Positions 56,995 to 64,000 of a stretch of DNA of 64,000 nt are shown in pieces. The notes under the pieces are model-generated. The model was not told where the DNA came from, did no database searches, and saw only the letters and a list, made by a program, of their open reading frames with translations. Numbering within the stretch: position 1 is the first letter of the stretch; each line of letters begins with the position of its first letter. The translations under genes and the position numbers were made by a program. Source of the DNA: UBA2377 sp964525935 (GTDB lineage Bacteria; Verrucomicrobiota; Verrucomicrobiia; Opitutales; Opitutaceae); NCBI GenBank assembly GCA_964525935.1, contig CAZGJZ010000003.1:124001-188000 (forward strand). Direction: 5' to 3'.

Positions 56995-58122
56995 ATGGAC
57001 GCGCGGCAAGAGGCGTTGCGCCGCCGGGTGGCCGGGATCGGTTTCGACGACATGCGCGTGGCGCAGGTGGCGCCGGTGCCGGGTGGCCGTTTGCAGGCGT
57101 GGCTGGACGCGGGCATGCAGGCCGACATGGCCTGGATGGAACGCTCGGCGGCGAAGCGGCTCGATCCCGAGCTGGTGCTGCCCGGGGCGCGCTCGGTGAT
57201 CATGTTCGGCGTGAGCTACGCCACGGGTGCGTTGCAGCAAAAGGGACCGGTGTGGGCGCGCTACGCGCTTTACGAGGATTATCACGACACGATCAAGCCG
57301 GCGCTCGTCGCGGTGGGCCGCGCGCTGGAGGAAATCTACGGCGTGGCGGAGGCGGACTACCGTTACTACGTCGATACCGGACCGGTGTTGGAACGCGGTT
57401 GGGCGGCGAAGGCCGGGCTCGGCTTTACGGGGAAGAACGCGATGCTGATTTCGCGGCGACACGGGAACTGGCTGTTCCTGGCCTCCATGCTCACGCGTGT
57501 GCCGCTCGCGCCGGACGCGCCGGTGCGGGTGCAGCAAAGCGGCTTCGCGGATGTGGGCCTGTTGTGTGGCAAGTGCACACGCTGTCTCGACGCTTGCCCC
57601 ACGCAGGCCTTTGCGGCGCCGGGCGTGGTGGATGCGCGCCGGTGCATCTCGTATCAGACGATTGAGAACAAGGGCATCATTCCGCGCGAACTCCGGGCGG
57701 GGATCGGCCGGCACATCTACGGTTGCGACGTGTGCCTGGAGGTTTGCCCGTGGAACCGGTTTGCGAGCGAGGGGCGGCGGTTGCTGTTGTCGGCGCGGTT
57801 CGAGCTGCCGGCGCTGTCGCTCGCGGATTTGCTGGCGATGACCCCCGAGCGGTTTGCGGCCGTCTTTCGCAAGACGGCGATCAAGCGCGTGAAGCTCGGC
57901 GGGCTGTTGAGAAATGCGTGCGTGGTGGCGGGCAACGAAGGCGACCTGACGCTGCTGCCCCAGCTCGTGGGACTGGCCGCGCACCCGTTGCCGATGGTGC
58001 GGGCGCACGCGGTGTGGGCGGTGCGGAAGCTGGCCGGGGAAAACGCGGCGCAACTGCTGGCCGCGACGCGGGCGGATGAGGCGGATGCCAGCGTGCTGGC
58101 GGAATACGCAGGCGCGGTGTGA
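56995..58122 (+). CDS. queG: Epoxyqueuosine reductase
   Basis: 375 residues from ATG 56995; a GTG at 56989 overlapping the aroK stop is possible. It reduces epoxyqueuosine to queuosine in tRNA using a cobalamin cofactor and two [4Fe-4S] clusters. The N-terminal reductase domain includes YRYYVDTGPVLERGWAAKAG (catalytic Asp) and LGFTGKNAMLISRRHGNWLF. The ferredoxin motifs are CGKCTRCLDACP and CDVCLEVCPWN, with an extra Cys in RRCISYQTIENKG. A C-terminal HEAT-like region follows (LVGLAAHPLPMVRAHAVWAV). It sits in the aroK operon. Confidence 0.95.
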   Translation: MDARQEALRRRVAGIGFDDMRVAQVAPVPGGRLQAWLDAGMQADMAWMERSAAKRLDPELVLPGARSVIMFGVSYATGALQQKGPVWARYALYEDYHDTIKPALVAVGRALEEIYGVAEADYRYYVDTGPVLERGWAAKAGLGFTGKNAMLISRRHGNWLFLASMLTRVPLAPDAPVRVQQSGFADVGLLCGKCTRCLDACPTQAFAAPGVVDARRCISYQTIENKGIIPRELRAGIGRHIYGCDVCLEVCPWNRFASEGRRLLLSARFELPALSLADLLAMTPERFAAVFRKTAIKRVKLGGLLRNACVVAGNEGDLTLLPQLVGLAAHPLPMVRAHAVWAVRKLAGENAAQLLAATRADEADASVLAEYAGAV

Positions 58123-58134
58123 AGCGGCCTGTTC

Positions 58135-58539
58135 CTAGCGGGAGAAGATTTCGTTCATCCGCGCAGTGAAGCTGACGGGCGGACGCACGGGTTTGCCGGT
58201 GCGGTCGATGAAGGCGTGCAACGTGTGGCCGGTGACGAGCAATTCTTTGCCGCGGTAGAGCTGATATTCGAGGCGGATACGGAGAAGCGGTTTTTCGCGC
58301 AGCGTCGTGACGATCGCGACGGTGTCGTCGTAGACGGCGGGGCGCAGGTATTTTACCGCCGCTTCGAGGACGGGGAGGCGAAAGCCATCGGCCTCGAGCG
58401 CGCGATAAGGGATGCCCTGCTCCTTGAGCAGGTGGGTGCGGCCGATCTCGAACCACGGAAGGTAGTTCGCATGATAGACGATGCCCATCATGTCGGTCTC
58501 GGCGTAGCGGACGATGACTTCGGTGCGGGAGGTGATCAT
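58135..58539 (-). CDS. YbgC-like acyl-CoA thioesterase
   Basis: 134 residues from ATG 58539 (MITSRTEVIVRYAETDMMGI). A 4-hydroxybenzoyl-CoA thioesterase/YbgC-type hotdog: the catalytic Asp is in YAETDMMGIVYHANYLPWFE, followed by EAAVKYLRPAVYDDTVAIVT and LLVTGHTLHAFIDRTGKPVR. It hydrolyses short-chain or aromatic acyl-CoA. Its start overlaps the stop of the glycosyltransferase gene by 4 bp (ATGA). Longer frames up to 58611 run through the glycosyltransferase end and are not needed. Confidence 0.9.
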   Translation of the reverse strand: MITSRTEVIVRYAETDMMGIVYHANYLPWFEIGRTHLLKEQGIPYRALEADGFRLPVLEAAVKYLRPAVYDDTVAIVTTLREKPLLRIRLEYQLYRGKELLVTGHTLHAFIDRTGKPVRPPVSFTARMNEIFSR

Positions 58540-59699
58540 GGCGAAGGGGCGGGCGGAGGCAGGTCGAAGAGGACGCGGGCGGACTGTTCCCAGCAGTTGC
58601 GGCGCGCCCATTCGCGGCCGGCGTCGCCGAGCTGCTGGCGCAGCGCAGCGTCGTCCATGAGGCGGGCGAAGGCGGCGGTGAGTTCGACGGGCGCATCGGG
58701 CGGCACGAGCAGTCCGGTGACATTGTGCGCGACGGCCTCGCTGACGCCGCCCACTGCGTGGGCGACGATGGGCAACCCGTGAGCGGAAGCCTCCAGGTAA
58801 ACGAGCCCGAAACCCTCGACGCTCAGGCCGTGGTTGATGCTCGTCATGGCAAAGATATCGGCCTGCGCGTAGATGGCCTCGAGTTGGTCGTCGGGCACGT
58901 TGCCGAGGAACTTGACGGGGAAATCTGCCTGGGCGGCGGCGGCCTGGAGGGTTTGCTCGTAGTTGCCTTTGCTCTCGCCGGCGACGAGCCAGTATTCGAG
59001 CCGCGCGCGCTGGGCGGCGGGGAGGCCTTGTAACGCTTGCAGCGTTTGCAACTGACCCTTGCGTGGGTGGAGGCGGCCGACCGTGAGAACCACGATTTTA
59101 TCGGCGGGCCGCGTCACCGCGGCGGGGCGGCGGGCAGCCGGGGCAGCCGGTGCAGTGAAATCGGCGCGCAGGGCGCCGGGCGTGAGGAAGATTTTCGGCG
59201 CGGCCTCGGGAAAGTGCGTGCAGAGCAACTCCTGCGTGTAATGAGTGAGCGTGCTGACGCGGGCGGCGTTGCGGATGAGGCGGCGGGTGAGCCAGCGTTT
59301 GAGGGGGTGGCGGTGGAACTTGAGGATTTCGGAACCGTGAAACGTGAGGATCAGCCGCGTCGGCCGAAAAGCCTTGAGGAACTGCAGGGACATCAGCGTG
59401 AGCATCGGTCCGGGCTCGGAAAGGTAGACGGTGGCGTAGCGCAGCTGCCGGCGATGGCGGATGAGTTCCCGCGCCAGCTCGAGGAGACAGAGGAAGTTAT
59501 GCGTGCCCTTGAGAGCGAGACGCCGCACGCGGAAGGGCCAGGGTTTTTCCACCTCGCCGCGCGGGAGGGCCTGCGCCCAGACCTCGACCTCGCAGCCCAG
59601 CAGCGCGCTGGCGCGGGCGATTTCCTCGGTGACGGTCGCGATCCCACCGCGGCGCGGGTAGAATTCGTGGGTGAGGATATAGATGGGCGAGGCGCTCAT
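58536..59699 (-). CDS. GT4-type glycosyltransferase (GT-B fold)
   Basis: 387 residues. N-terminal acceptor domain YILTHEFYPRRGGIATVTEE (typical GT4 start with a GGxAT loop). C-terminal nucleotide-sugar domain with KIVVLTVGRLHPRKGQLQTL, VKFLGNVPDDQLEAIYAQAD, FAMTSINHGLSVEGFGLVYL (the EGFGL variant of the EX7E motif), EASAHGLPIVAHAVGGVSEA and GLLVPPDAPVELTAAFA. It adds a sugar from an activated donor to an acceptor, probably a lipid or cell-envelope glycan. The acceptor is unknown. It is coupled to the YbgC-like thioesterase and divergent from the lipid module. Confidence 0.92.
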   Translation of the reverse strand: MSASPIYILTHEFYPRRGGIATVTEEIARASALLGCEVEVWAQALPRGEVEKPWPFRVRRLALKGTHNFLCLLELARELIRHRRQLRYATVYLSEPGPMLTLMSLQFLKAFRPTRLILTFHGSEILKFHRHPLKRWLTRRLIRNAARVSTLTHYTQELLCTHFPEAAPKIFLTPGALRADFTAPAAPAARRPAAVTRPADKIVVLTVGRLHPRKGQLQTLQALQGLPAAQRARLEYWLVAGESKGNYEQTLQAAAAQADFPVKFLGNVPDDQLEAIYAQADIFAMTSINHGLSVEGFGLVYLEASAHGLPIVAHAVGGVSEAVAHNVTGLLVPPDAPVELTAAFARLMDDAALRQQLGDAGREWARRNCWEQSARVLFDLPPPAPSP

Positions 59700-59891
59700 G
59701 CGCGGGTCGGAGCGGGCTTTCGGATGAGGGAAAGCGTTGAGGGGCGAGAGTTAGGGACAGTGAACTTGGAGTGGCAAGCGCGGCATGCCGTCGCAAGATG
59801 CGAACTACGCAACTTTGCGCACGTTGCGGCCGGGTTGCAGACAAGAAATGGGTTTACATCCCACGGGGCCATAACATACAAGAAATGAACA

Positions 59892-60878
59892 ATGCCAGAA
59901 GCAGTTCACTCCAGTCAGGGCAGCAACAAGCCATTTCCGATTGTTATCAAGCCGGTTGCGCCCGAAGACGAATCCGCTCTGCGCGAATCCCTGAAACGGT
60001 GCTCGCCCTCGACGTTTGAAGCGGCGATCCAATTTCGCAAAACCGGCAACCCCGAGCACTTGCCTGCGGTTGTGATCGGCGTGATCGAGCGCTTTGTGGA
60101 GCCCGATTTGCGCGTCAAATTGAAGGATGCCGATGATGATCTCCGCCTGATCGAGGACCTCGGCATCGACTCCCTGACGATGATGGAAATCGTCATCCTC
60201 GTGGAAGATGTGCTGCAGATGTCGATCAACAACGACGAGCTGCGTAACCTGCGCACGGTCGGCGACGTAAAGACTTTCATCGACTGCAAGGTCCGCGGCC
60301 TGCCACTGCCCAAGCCCACCAAGTTCCTGCCGATCGAGCAGATCGCGGCGACGATGCCGATCCAGCCCCCGTTCCTGTTCCTGAACGAGGCCTCGGTCAG
60401 CTCGAGTGCGGCCAATGCCAAATACAAGATTTCCGGCCAGGAGTTTTTCCTGCAGGGCCACTTCAAGGACAACCCGGTGATGCCTGCCTCCATCATGCTT
60501 GAGGCACTGGGCCAGCTGGCGGTGCTTTTCCTGTTGGAAGGCCTCGTGCCCGAGCCCGGCAAGGTGGTTAATCCCCAGATGATTTTCTTCACCGGCTGCG
60601 AGGGCGTTCGCGCCCACCGCGTGTGCAAGCCGGGCGACATCCTCACGATGTCGATCAAGCCCAAGCGCATGAAAATGCCGCTGGCCACGTTTGAAGGCAC
60701 GATCCGCGTGGGCCAGGAAAAGGCCGTGATTGCCGAGGAAATCACCCTGACATTCGGCTTCTCCGAGGCTGCCGTGCAGCCCGCGGGTGCAGTCAATGGT
60801 GCCGCGCACGCTGGCGCAGCGGTCAACGGCGAGTCGGCGCAGGCCACGCCCCCGCTGCGGGTCGCTGCCAGCGCCTGA
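59892..60878 (+). CDS. Acyl carrier protein-dehydratase (FabZ/FabA-like) fusion protein
   Basis: 328 residues. After a leader of about 60 residues comes an acyl carrier domain (about 60-135) with the phosphopantetheine site Ser94 in LIEDLGIDSLTMMEIVILVE. The C-terminal half (about 145-290) is a hotdog dehydratase: FLFLNEASV, GQEFFLQGHFKDNPVMPASI with the candidate catalytic His190, Glu204 in MLEALGQLAVLF, and KVVNPQMIFFTGCEGVRAHR. In FabZ the motif is GHFPxxPVMPG; the Lys and MPAS changes leave activity open. The tail is Ala/Gly-rich. The following ketoacyl synthase gene suggests a dedicated acyl-chain pathway separate from housekeeping fatty-acid synthesis. Confidence 0.85.
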   Translation: MPEAVHSSQGSNKPFPIVIKPVAPEDESALRESLKRCSPSTFEAAIQFRKTGNPEHLPAVVIGVIERFVEPDLRVKLKDADDDLRLIEDLGIDSLTMMEIVILVEDVLQMSINNDELRNLRTVGDVKTFIDCKVRGLPLPKPTKFLPIEQIAATMPIQPPFLFLNEASVSSSAANAKYKISGQEFFLQGHFKDNPVMPASIMLEALGQLAVLFLLEGLVPEPGKVVNPQMIFFTGCEGVRAHRVCKPGDILTMSIKPKRMKMPLATFEGTIRVGQEKAVIAEEITLTFGFSEAAVQPAGAVNGAAHAGAAVNGESAQATPPLRVAASA

Positions 60879-60896
60879 ACGACGCGCAATTTTTCC

Positions 60897-60927
60897 GCGG
60901 CGGTTCCGCAAGGACCGCCGCTTTTTT
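60897..60927 (+). terminator. Rho-independent terminator after the ACP-dehydratase gene
   Basis: GCGGCGGT (60897-60904) pairs with ACCGCCGC (60914-60921), with a 9-nt loop and TTTTTT at 60922-60927. It would separate the fusion gene from the ketoacyl synthase gene at 61053, so the latter probably has its own promoter or depends on readthrough. Confidence 0.88.
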
Positions 60928-61052
60928 ATCGGTGCCTCCCGCGTTGACCGCGGACGCTGAAACGCCTTCGCTTTGGGGCACAAATATTACGCGAACCCAG
61001 AACAGCCGGCCCGTTTAAGGGTCTGATTGCAGAATCCAATTTCCCCATCCTG

Positions 61053-62315
61053 ATGCCCAGAGTTTTTATCACCGGAATCGGCCTGATTACGAGCATTGGC
61101 AATGACGCCGCTTCGGTTTCCTCCAGCCTGCGCGAAATGCGCCACGGGTTTGAGCTTTACCCGCCGTTTCAAAAACCGGAAGTCCCGGTCAAGGTCGCCG
61201 CGCCCGTGAAGGGGTTCGAGACTTCGTCGAACGACCCCGAGGACTGGACCTTTCCGAGCCGCTACGTGATCCGCCGTGAGATCCTGCGCGGCATGGCGCC
61301 GCACGGCGTCTATGCGTGGAGTGCGATGCAGCAGGCGATCGAGGACGCGAAGCTGACCGAGGCGGACTATTCCAACGCACACACCGGCCTCTACGCAGCA
61401 TCGGGCGGCTCACCGCAGTTGATGGGTTACATGCTCCAGCGCATGCACACGCAGGGCGTGATGCGCTGCTCGCCGCTGGGCATCGTGGCGTCGATCTCGG
61501 GCACGGTGAATTTCAACCTCGTTGCGCATTTCAAGATCAAGGGCTCCTCGTGCGGGTTCTCGTCGGCGTGTGCCTCGTCGTCGCATGCACTCGGCTTTGC
61601 CTTCGACGATCTCGTGCTCGGCCGGCAGAAGCGGATGTTCGTGGTTGGCGCGGAGGACGGCAATGTGGACAGCATCCTGCCCTTTGCCGGCATGCGCGCG
61701 TTGTCGCTGCAAAAAGACCCGGCGCTGGCGTCGCGGCCGTTTGACGTGGCGCGAGACGGGTTTGTCGGCACCGGCGGCGCGGCAGTGCTCGTGCTTGAGA
61801 CCGAGGACGAAGTCGCCCGCCGCGGGGCGAAGGTTTATTGCGAAGTCACCGGCTGGGGCCAGGCCTCCGACGGACACAATGTCGCCATTTCGCATCCCGA
61901 GGGTCACGGCCTGCGCATCGCCATCGAGCACGCGCTGCGCAGCAGCGGCACCGCGATCGAGGAGATCGATTACATCAACGCCCACGCGACCTCGACGCCC
62001 ATCGGTGACGTATCCGAAGTGCGGGCATTGAAAGGCATTTTCAAGACCCCGGCGGCCCGGCCGGCGATCAGCAGCACCAAGGCCCTGACCGGCCACGGAC
62101 TCTCGCTCGCCGGCGCGATGGAGAGCGCGTTTTGCGCCCTCGCCATCAAGGAAGGCTTCATGCCCGGCTCCGCGCACATCACGCAGCTCGATCCCGAGTG
62201 TGAAGGGCTCAATATCATCCGCTCCACGCTGGCCGCGCAGCCGAACGTCGTGCTGAACAACAGCAGCGGATTTGGCGGCGCCAATGTTTCGCTCGTTTTC
62301 AAACGGGCCAGCTAA
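61053..62315 (+). CDS. Beta-ketoacyl-ACP synthase II-like (FabF family)
   Basis: 420 residues, thiolase fold. The acyl-bearing nucleophile is Cys173 in SSACASSSHALGFA. The two histidines are in NAHATSTPIGDVSE and SSTKALTGHGLSLAGAME; the Lys before the second His is also conserved, and the end NNSSGFGGANVSLVFKRAS is typical. It condenses an acyl chain with malonyl-ACP. The region before the nucleophile is longer and more divergent than housekeeping FabF, which suggests a specialised chain. It is linked with the ACP-dehydratase fusion upstream and a lipid-type glycosyltransferase downstream. Confidence 0.9.
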   Translation: MPRVFITGIGLITSIGNDAASVSSSLREMRHGFELYPPFQKPEVPVKVAAPVKGFETSSNDPEDWTFPSRYVIRREILRGMAPHGVYAWSAMQQAIEDAKLTEADYSNAHTGLYAASGGSPQLMGYMLQRMHTQGVMRCSPLGIVASISGTVNFNLVAHFKIKGSSCGFSSACASSSHALGFAFDDLVLGRQKRMFVVGAEDGNVDSILPFAGMRALSLQKDPALASRPFDVARDGFVGTGGAAVLVLETEDEVARRGAKVYCEVTGWGQASDGHNVAISHPEGHGLRIAIEHALRSSGTAIEEIDYINAHATSTPIGDVSEVRALKGIFKTPAARPAISSTKALTGHGLSLAGAMESAFCALAIKEGFMPGSAHITQLDPECEGLNIIRSTLAAQPNVVLNNSSGFGGANVSLVFKRAS

Positions 62316-62505
62316 CGTGTTCGCCCCGCGCCGCTCCGATCATGCCCGCACGGCCTGCGTGACGGTGCGCCTCGCGCACGCGGTGCAGACGCCGAGGTGC
62401 GGACGATTTTTTCAGACGATGGTCGCCCCGCTCCTTACGCGGTTCGGTTCACTCGGATTCAAGCGCCGGATTCAGGCGCGCTATTTCGACCTCTGATTCT
62501 AACGC

Positions 62506-63732
62506 ATGCCAAAAATTCGCATCCTTGTTCTCACTTCCAGCACCGGCGGCGGTCACGATGCCCGGGCGGAGGCGTTTGCGGAGTGGTGCTTCCAACTCTA
62601 CCGGCACGATGTGGACGTGCGCATCGAGCAGATGCTCGAAAAATCATCGGTCGTGAACCGGACCGGCGTAAATCTCTACAACCGCATCCAGAAAGGCGCG
62701 CCGTGGATGCACAAAATTTTCTACACGGTGGTCGAGGGCCTGAGTTTCCTGAACTCACGGAAGGTCACGTTCGGCGGAGCCTACTACCTCGAGGTGTTGC
62801 GCGACTATCAGCCGCATCTCGTGTTCAGCGTGCATGACTGCCTGAATCGCGGGTATTTTCAGCGCGCGCGCAAGCTGCTTGGGGCCGACAAGGTCCGCTG
62901 CGCGACCTACTGCGGCGAATTTTCCGGCGGCTGGGGCTATTCACGCAACTGGATCGAGCCGAGTGTGGACCTGTATTTCTCCCGCACGCCGACGGCCCGG
63001 GACTATGCGGTGAAGAAAGGGATCCCCGCAGCTAAGGCACCGGTGCGCGGTTACCTGATGTTGCCGCGGGCGCACTTGGAGGTGATCGGGCCGGATGAGC
63101 GAAGCGCCTTCCTTGAAAAGCGCCTCGGACTGCGGTCCGACTTGCTCACGGTGTTTCTCGCGACGGGCACCAACGGGGCGCATAATCACTTCGACTTGTT
63201 GTCGGCACTGGTCCGTCAGCCTGACCGCTGCCAGGCGGTGATCATCTGCGGCCAGAACAAGCAGGCTTACAACGATCTCGTCCATTGGCGCGCGCAGCAC
63301 CCCGAGTTCAACTGCTTCATCGAGGGTTATTCGGAAATCGTGCACCTGCTCATGCAGGTCAGTGATGTGATCGTGACGCGCGGCGGCACGACGACCTGCG
63401 CGAAGGCGCTGCACTTCAAGTGTCCGATCATTTTCAACGCCTTCGGCGGGATCATGCCGCAGGAGGAGCTGACGTGGAAATTCTTTCGCAATGGCGCGGC
63501 CTCGGAGAAAGTCGAAACCGCGGCGCAGTTTGCCGCGATCATTGGCCGCTGGATTGCGGAGCCGGCCGTGCGGAAAAAGATGCGGGAGGATTTTCTCGCG
63601 CTGCGCTACGAGGAGGACCCAACGCTGCTGATTGACGAACTGGTCGGCCTCGCCAACGAGGTCGCGAAAGTGAAACTCAAGCGCCGGGTGTTTCCGCCCG
63701 TGAACGGTGGCGGGGCGAAAGTGCGGGAGTGA
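62506..63732 (+). CDS. MGDG synthase/MurG-like family glycosyltransferase
   Basis: 408 residues, GT28-like. The N-terminal segment IRILVLTSSTGGGHDARAEA is the MGDG-synthase-domain signature (SSTGGGH with acceptor-binding Gly and His). YNRIQKGAPWMHKIFYTVVE and LVFSVHDCLNRGYFQ continue it. The C-terminal donor domain has FLATGTNGAHNHFDLLSALV, VHLLMQVSDVIVTRGGTTTC and KCPIIFNAFGGIMPQEELTW. Relatives add galactose or glucose to diacylglycerol at the inner membrane. With the synthase and ACP-dehydratase genes next to it, a glycolipid product is plausible. The 190 bp before it contain no recognisable gene. Confidence 0.88.
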   Translation: MPKIRILVLTSSTGGGHDARAEAFAEWCFQLYRHDVDVRIEQMLEKSSVVNRTGVNLYNRIQKGAPWMHKIFYTVVEGLSFLNSRKVTFGGAYYLEVLRDYQPHLVFSVHDCLNRGYFQRARKLLGADKVRCATYCGEFSGGWGYSRNWIEPSVDLYFSRTPTARDYAVKKGIPAAKAPVRGYLMLPRAHLEVIGPDERSAFLEKRLGLRSDLLTVFLATGTNGAHNHFDLLSALVRQPDRCQAVIICGQNKQAYNDLVHWRAQHPEFNCFIEGYSEIVHLLMQVSDVIVTRGGTTTCAKALHFKCPIIFNAFGGIMPQEELTWKFFRNGAASEKVETAAQFAAIIGRWIAEPAVRKKMREDFLALRYEEDPTLLIDELVGLANEVAKVKLKRRVFPPVNGGGAKVRE

Positions 63733-63743
63733 GCCGTTGCGCG

Positions 63744-64000
63744 CTAGAAGCGGGCGGTGACTTCGCTCTGGCGGCCGGGAGTGAGCTTCAGTTCGCCGAG
63801 CGCGCTGCACTCGATCTCGTCGTTCTTGAAGAGCTTGGCGCGCACGGGGGCAGCGGCTTCGTCGGTTTCCCAGCGCCACTTGCCGATGGAAACGAACTGC
63901 AGGGGCACGCCCTTGTCCCAGTTTAGACCGGGGCCATCCCCGCGAATGAAGAGCCGGTTACCGATGCCGATGTAGGCGGTCACGAGGAGCCGTGTGGTGC
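63744..64000 (-). CDS. C-terminal end of an uncharacterised protein (cut by window edge)
   Basis: The frame enters from the right edge and ends at 63744; about 85 residues are visible. The sequence is beta-rich: TAYIGIGNRLFIRGDGPGLN, KGVPLQFVSIGKWRWETDEA, KLFKNDEIECSALGELKLTP. It ends GRQSEVTARF. The alternating strands suggest a carbohydrate-binding-module-like sandwich with regular strands before a polar end. No family can be named from this fragment. It is convergent with the glycosyltransferase (11-bp gap). Confidence 0.55.
   Translation of the reverse strand, partial: TTRLLVTAYIGIGNRLFIRGDGPGLNWDKGVPLQFVSIGKWRWETDEAAAPVRAKLFKNDEIECSALGELKLTPGRQSEVTARF

Noticed and set aside
62272..62496. 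A 74-codon open frame between the ketoacyl synthase and MGDG-like genes
   Set aside because: Starts inside the synthase gene, has no ribosome site or family resemblance; most likely non-coding.

Overview
The window is high-GC chromosomal DNA from a Gram-negative, heterotrophic bacterium. The outer-membrane TonB-dependent receptor, lipoproteins, a PEP-CTERM sorted protein, a very long GreA-type protein, a bacterial deoxyhypusine-synthase-like enzyme and a TPR-CHAT/ECF-sigma operon together suggest Verrucomicrobiota, most likely Opitutaceae. This is inferred from gene content; no rRNA or other marker gene is present. Genes are densely packed on both strands, many coupled by 4-nt stop/start overlaps. 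No intergenic gap exceeds 300 bp. I saw no tRNA, rRNA, CRISPR array, transposase or prophage gene.

Layout. 1-5.5 kb: methyltransferase (cut by the edge), C45 acyltransferase-like hydrolase, a PhyH dioxygenase/six-hairpin glycosidase pair, two small hotdog/NTF2 proteins and a beta-propeller lipoprotein. 5.6-9.4 kb: deoC, a GxxExxY gene inside an inverted repeat, and two aldehyde dehydrogenases, the second being only half an enzyme. 9.5-14.8 kb: an NMT1-sensor histidine kinase, a YdeI-like protein, ribokinase and a LytS/LytTR two-component pair. 14.9-20.3 kb: a NatAB-type ABC exporter, a coiled-coil protein, pyrimidine-nucleoside phosphorylase and an AsmA/DUF748 protein. 20.4-26.4 kb (minus strand): an ABC-F ATPase and the three-gene CHAT protease-like / sigma / anti-sigma operon. 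26.4-33.7 kb: PEP-CTERM protein, EamA transporter, deoxyhypusine-synthase-like protein, YyaL-type thioredoxin protein, response regulator, SlyX, PDZ and cupin proteins. 33.8-47.9 kb: ArsR-methyltransferase fusion, long GreA, RsmB, retropepsin-PDZ lipoprotein and MFS transporter, MmcQ, CHASE hybrid kinase, glyA, protein phosphatase, purD. 48-64 kb: TonB-dependent receptor, two Gfo/Idh/MocA oxidoreductases, a LOG-domain protein with a large unknown N-terminus, FKBP isomerase, threonine aldolase, aroK, queG, thioesterase, glycosyltransferase, and a lipid-like module (ACP-dehydratase fusion, ketoacyl synthase, MGDG-synthase-like glycosyltransferase).

How genes work together. Nucleoside phosphorylase, a PfkB sugar kinase, DeoC and the aldehyde dehydrogenases cover much of deoxynucleoside breakdown to glyceraldehyde 3-phosphate and an oxidised C2 unit, although they are not one operon. 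The most interesting candidate system is the operon at 22.3-26.4 kb. An apparently exported TPR-CHAT caspase-like protein is translationally coupled to an ECF sigma factor, followed by a single-pass anti-sigma-like protein. This suggests a proteolytic transmembrane switch for transcription.

A second theme is a set of short, lower-GC 'word' repeats (ACGAATGG-, TTGAGGG-, CAGGAAATC-, ATTTTCGATT- and GTGACAAGG-type). They sit at gene boundaries, often as near-perfect inverted repeats. One copy lies in frame inside a coding region and one overlaps the start of purD.
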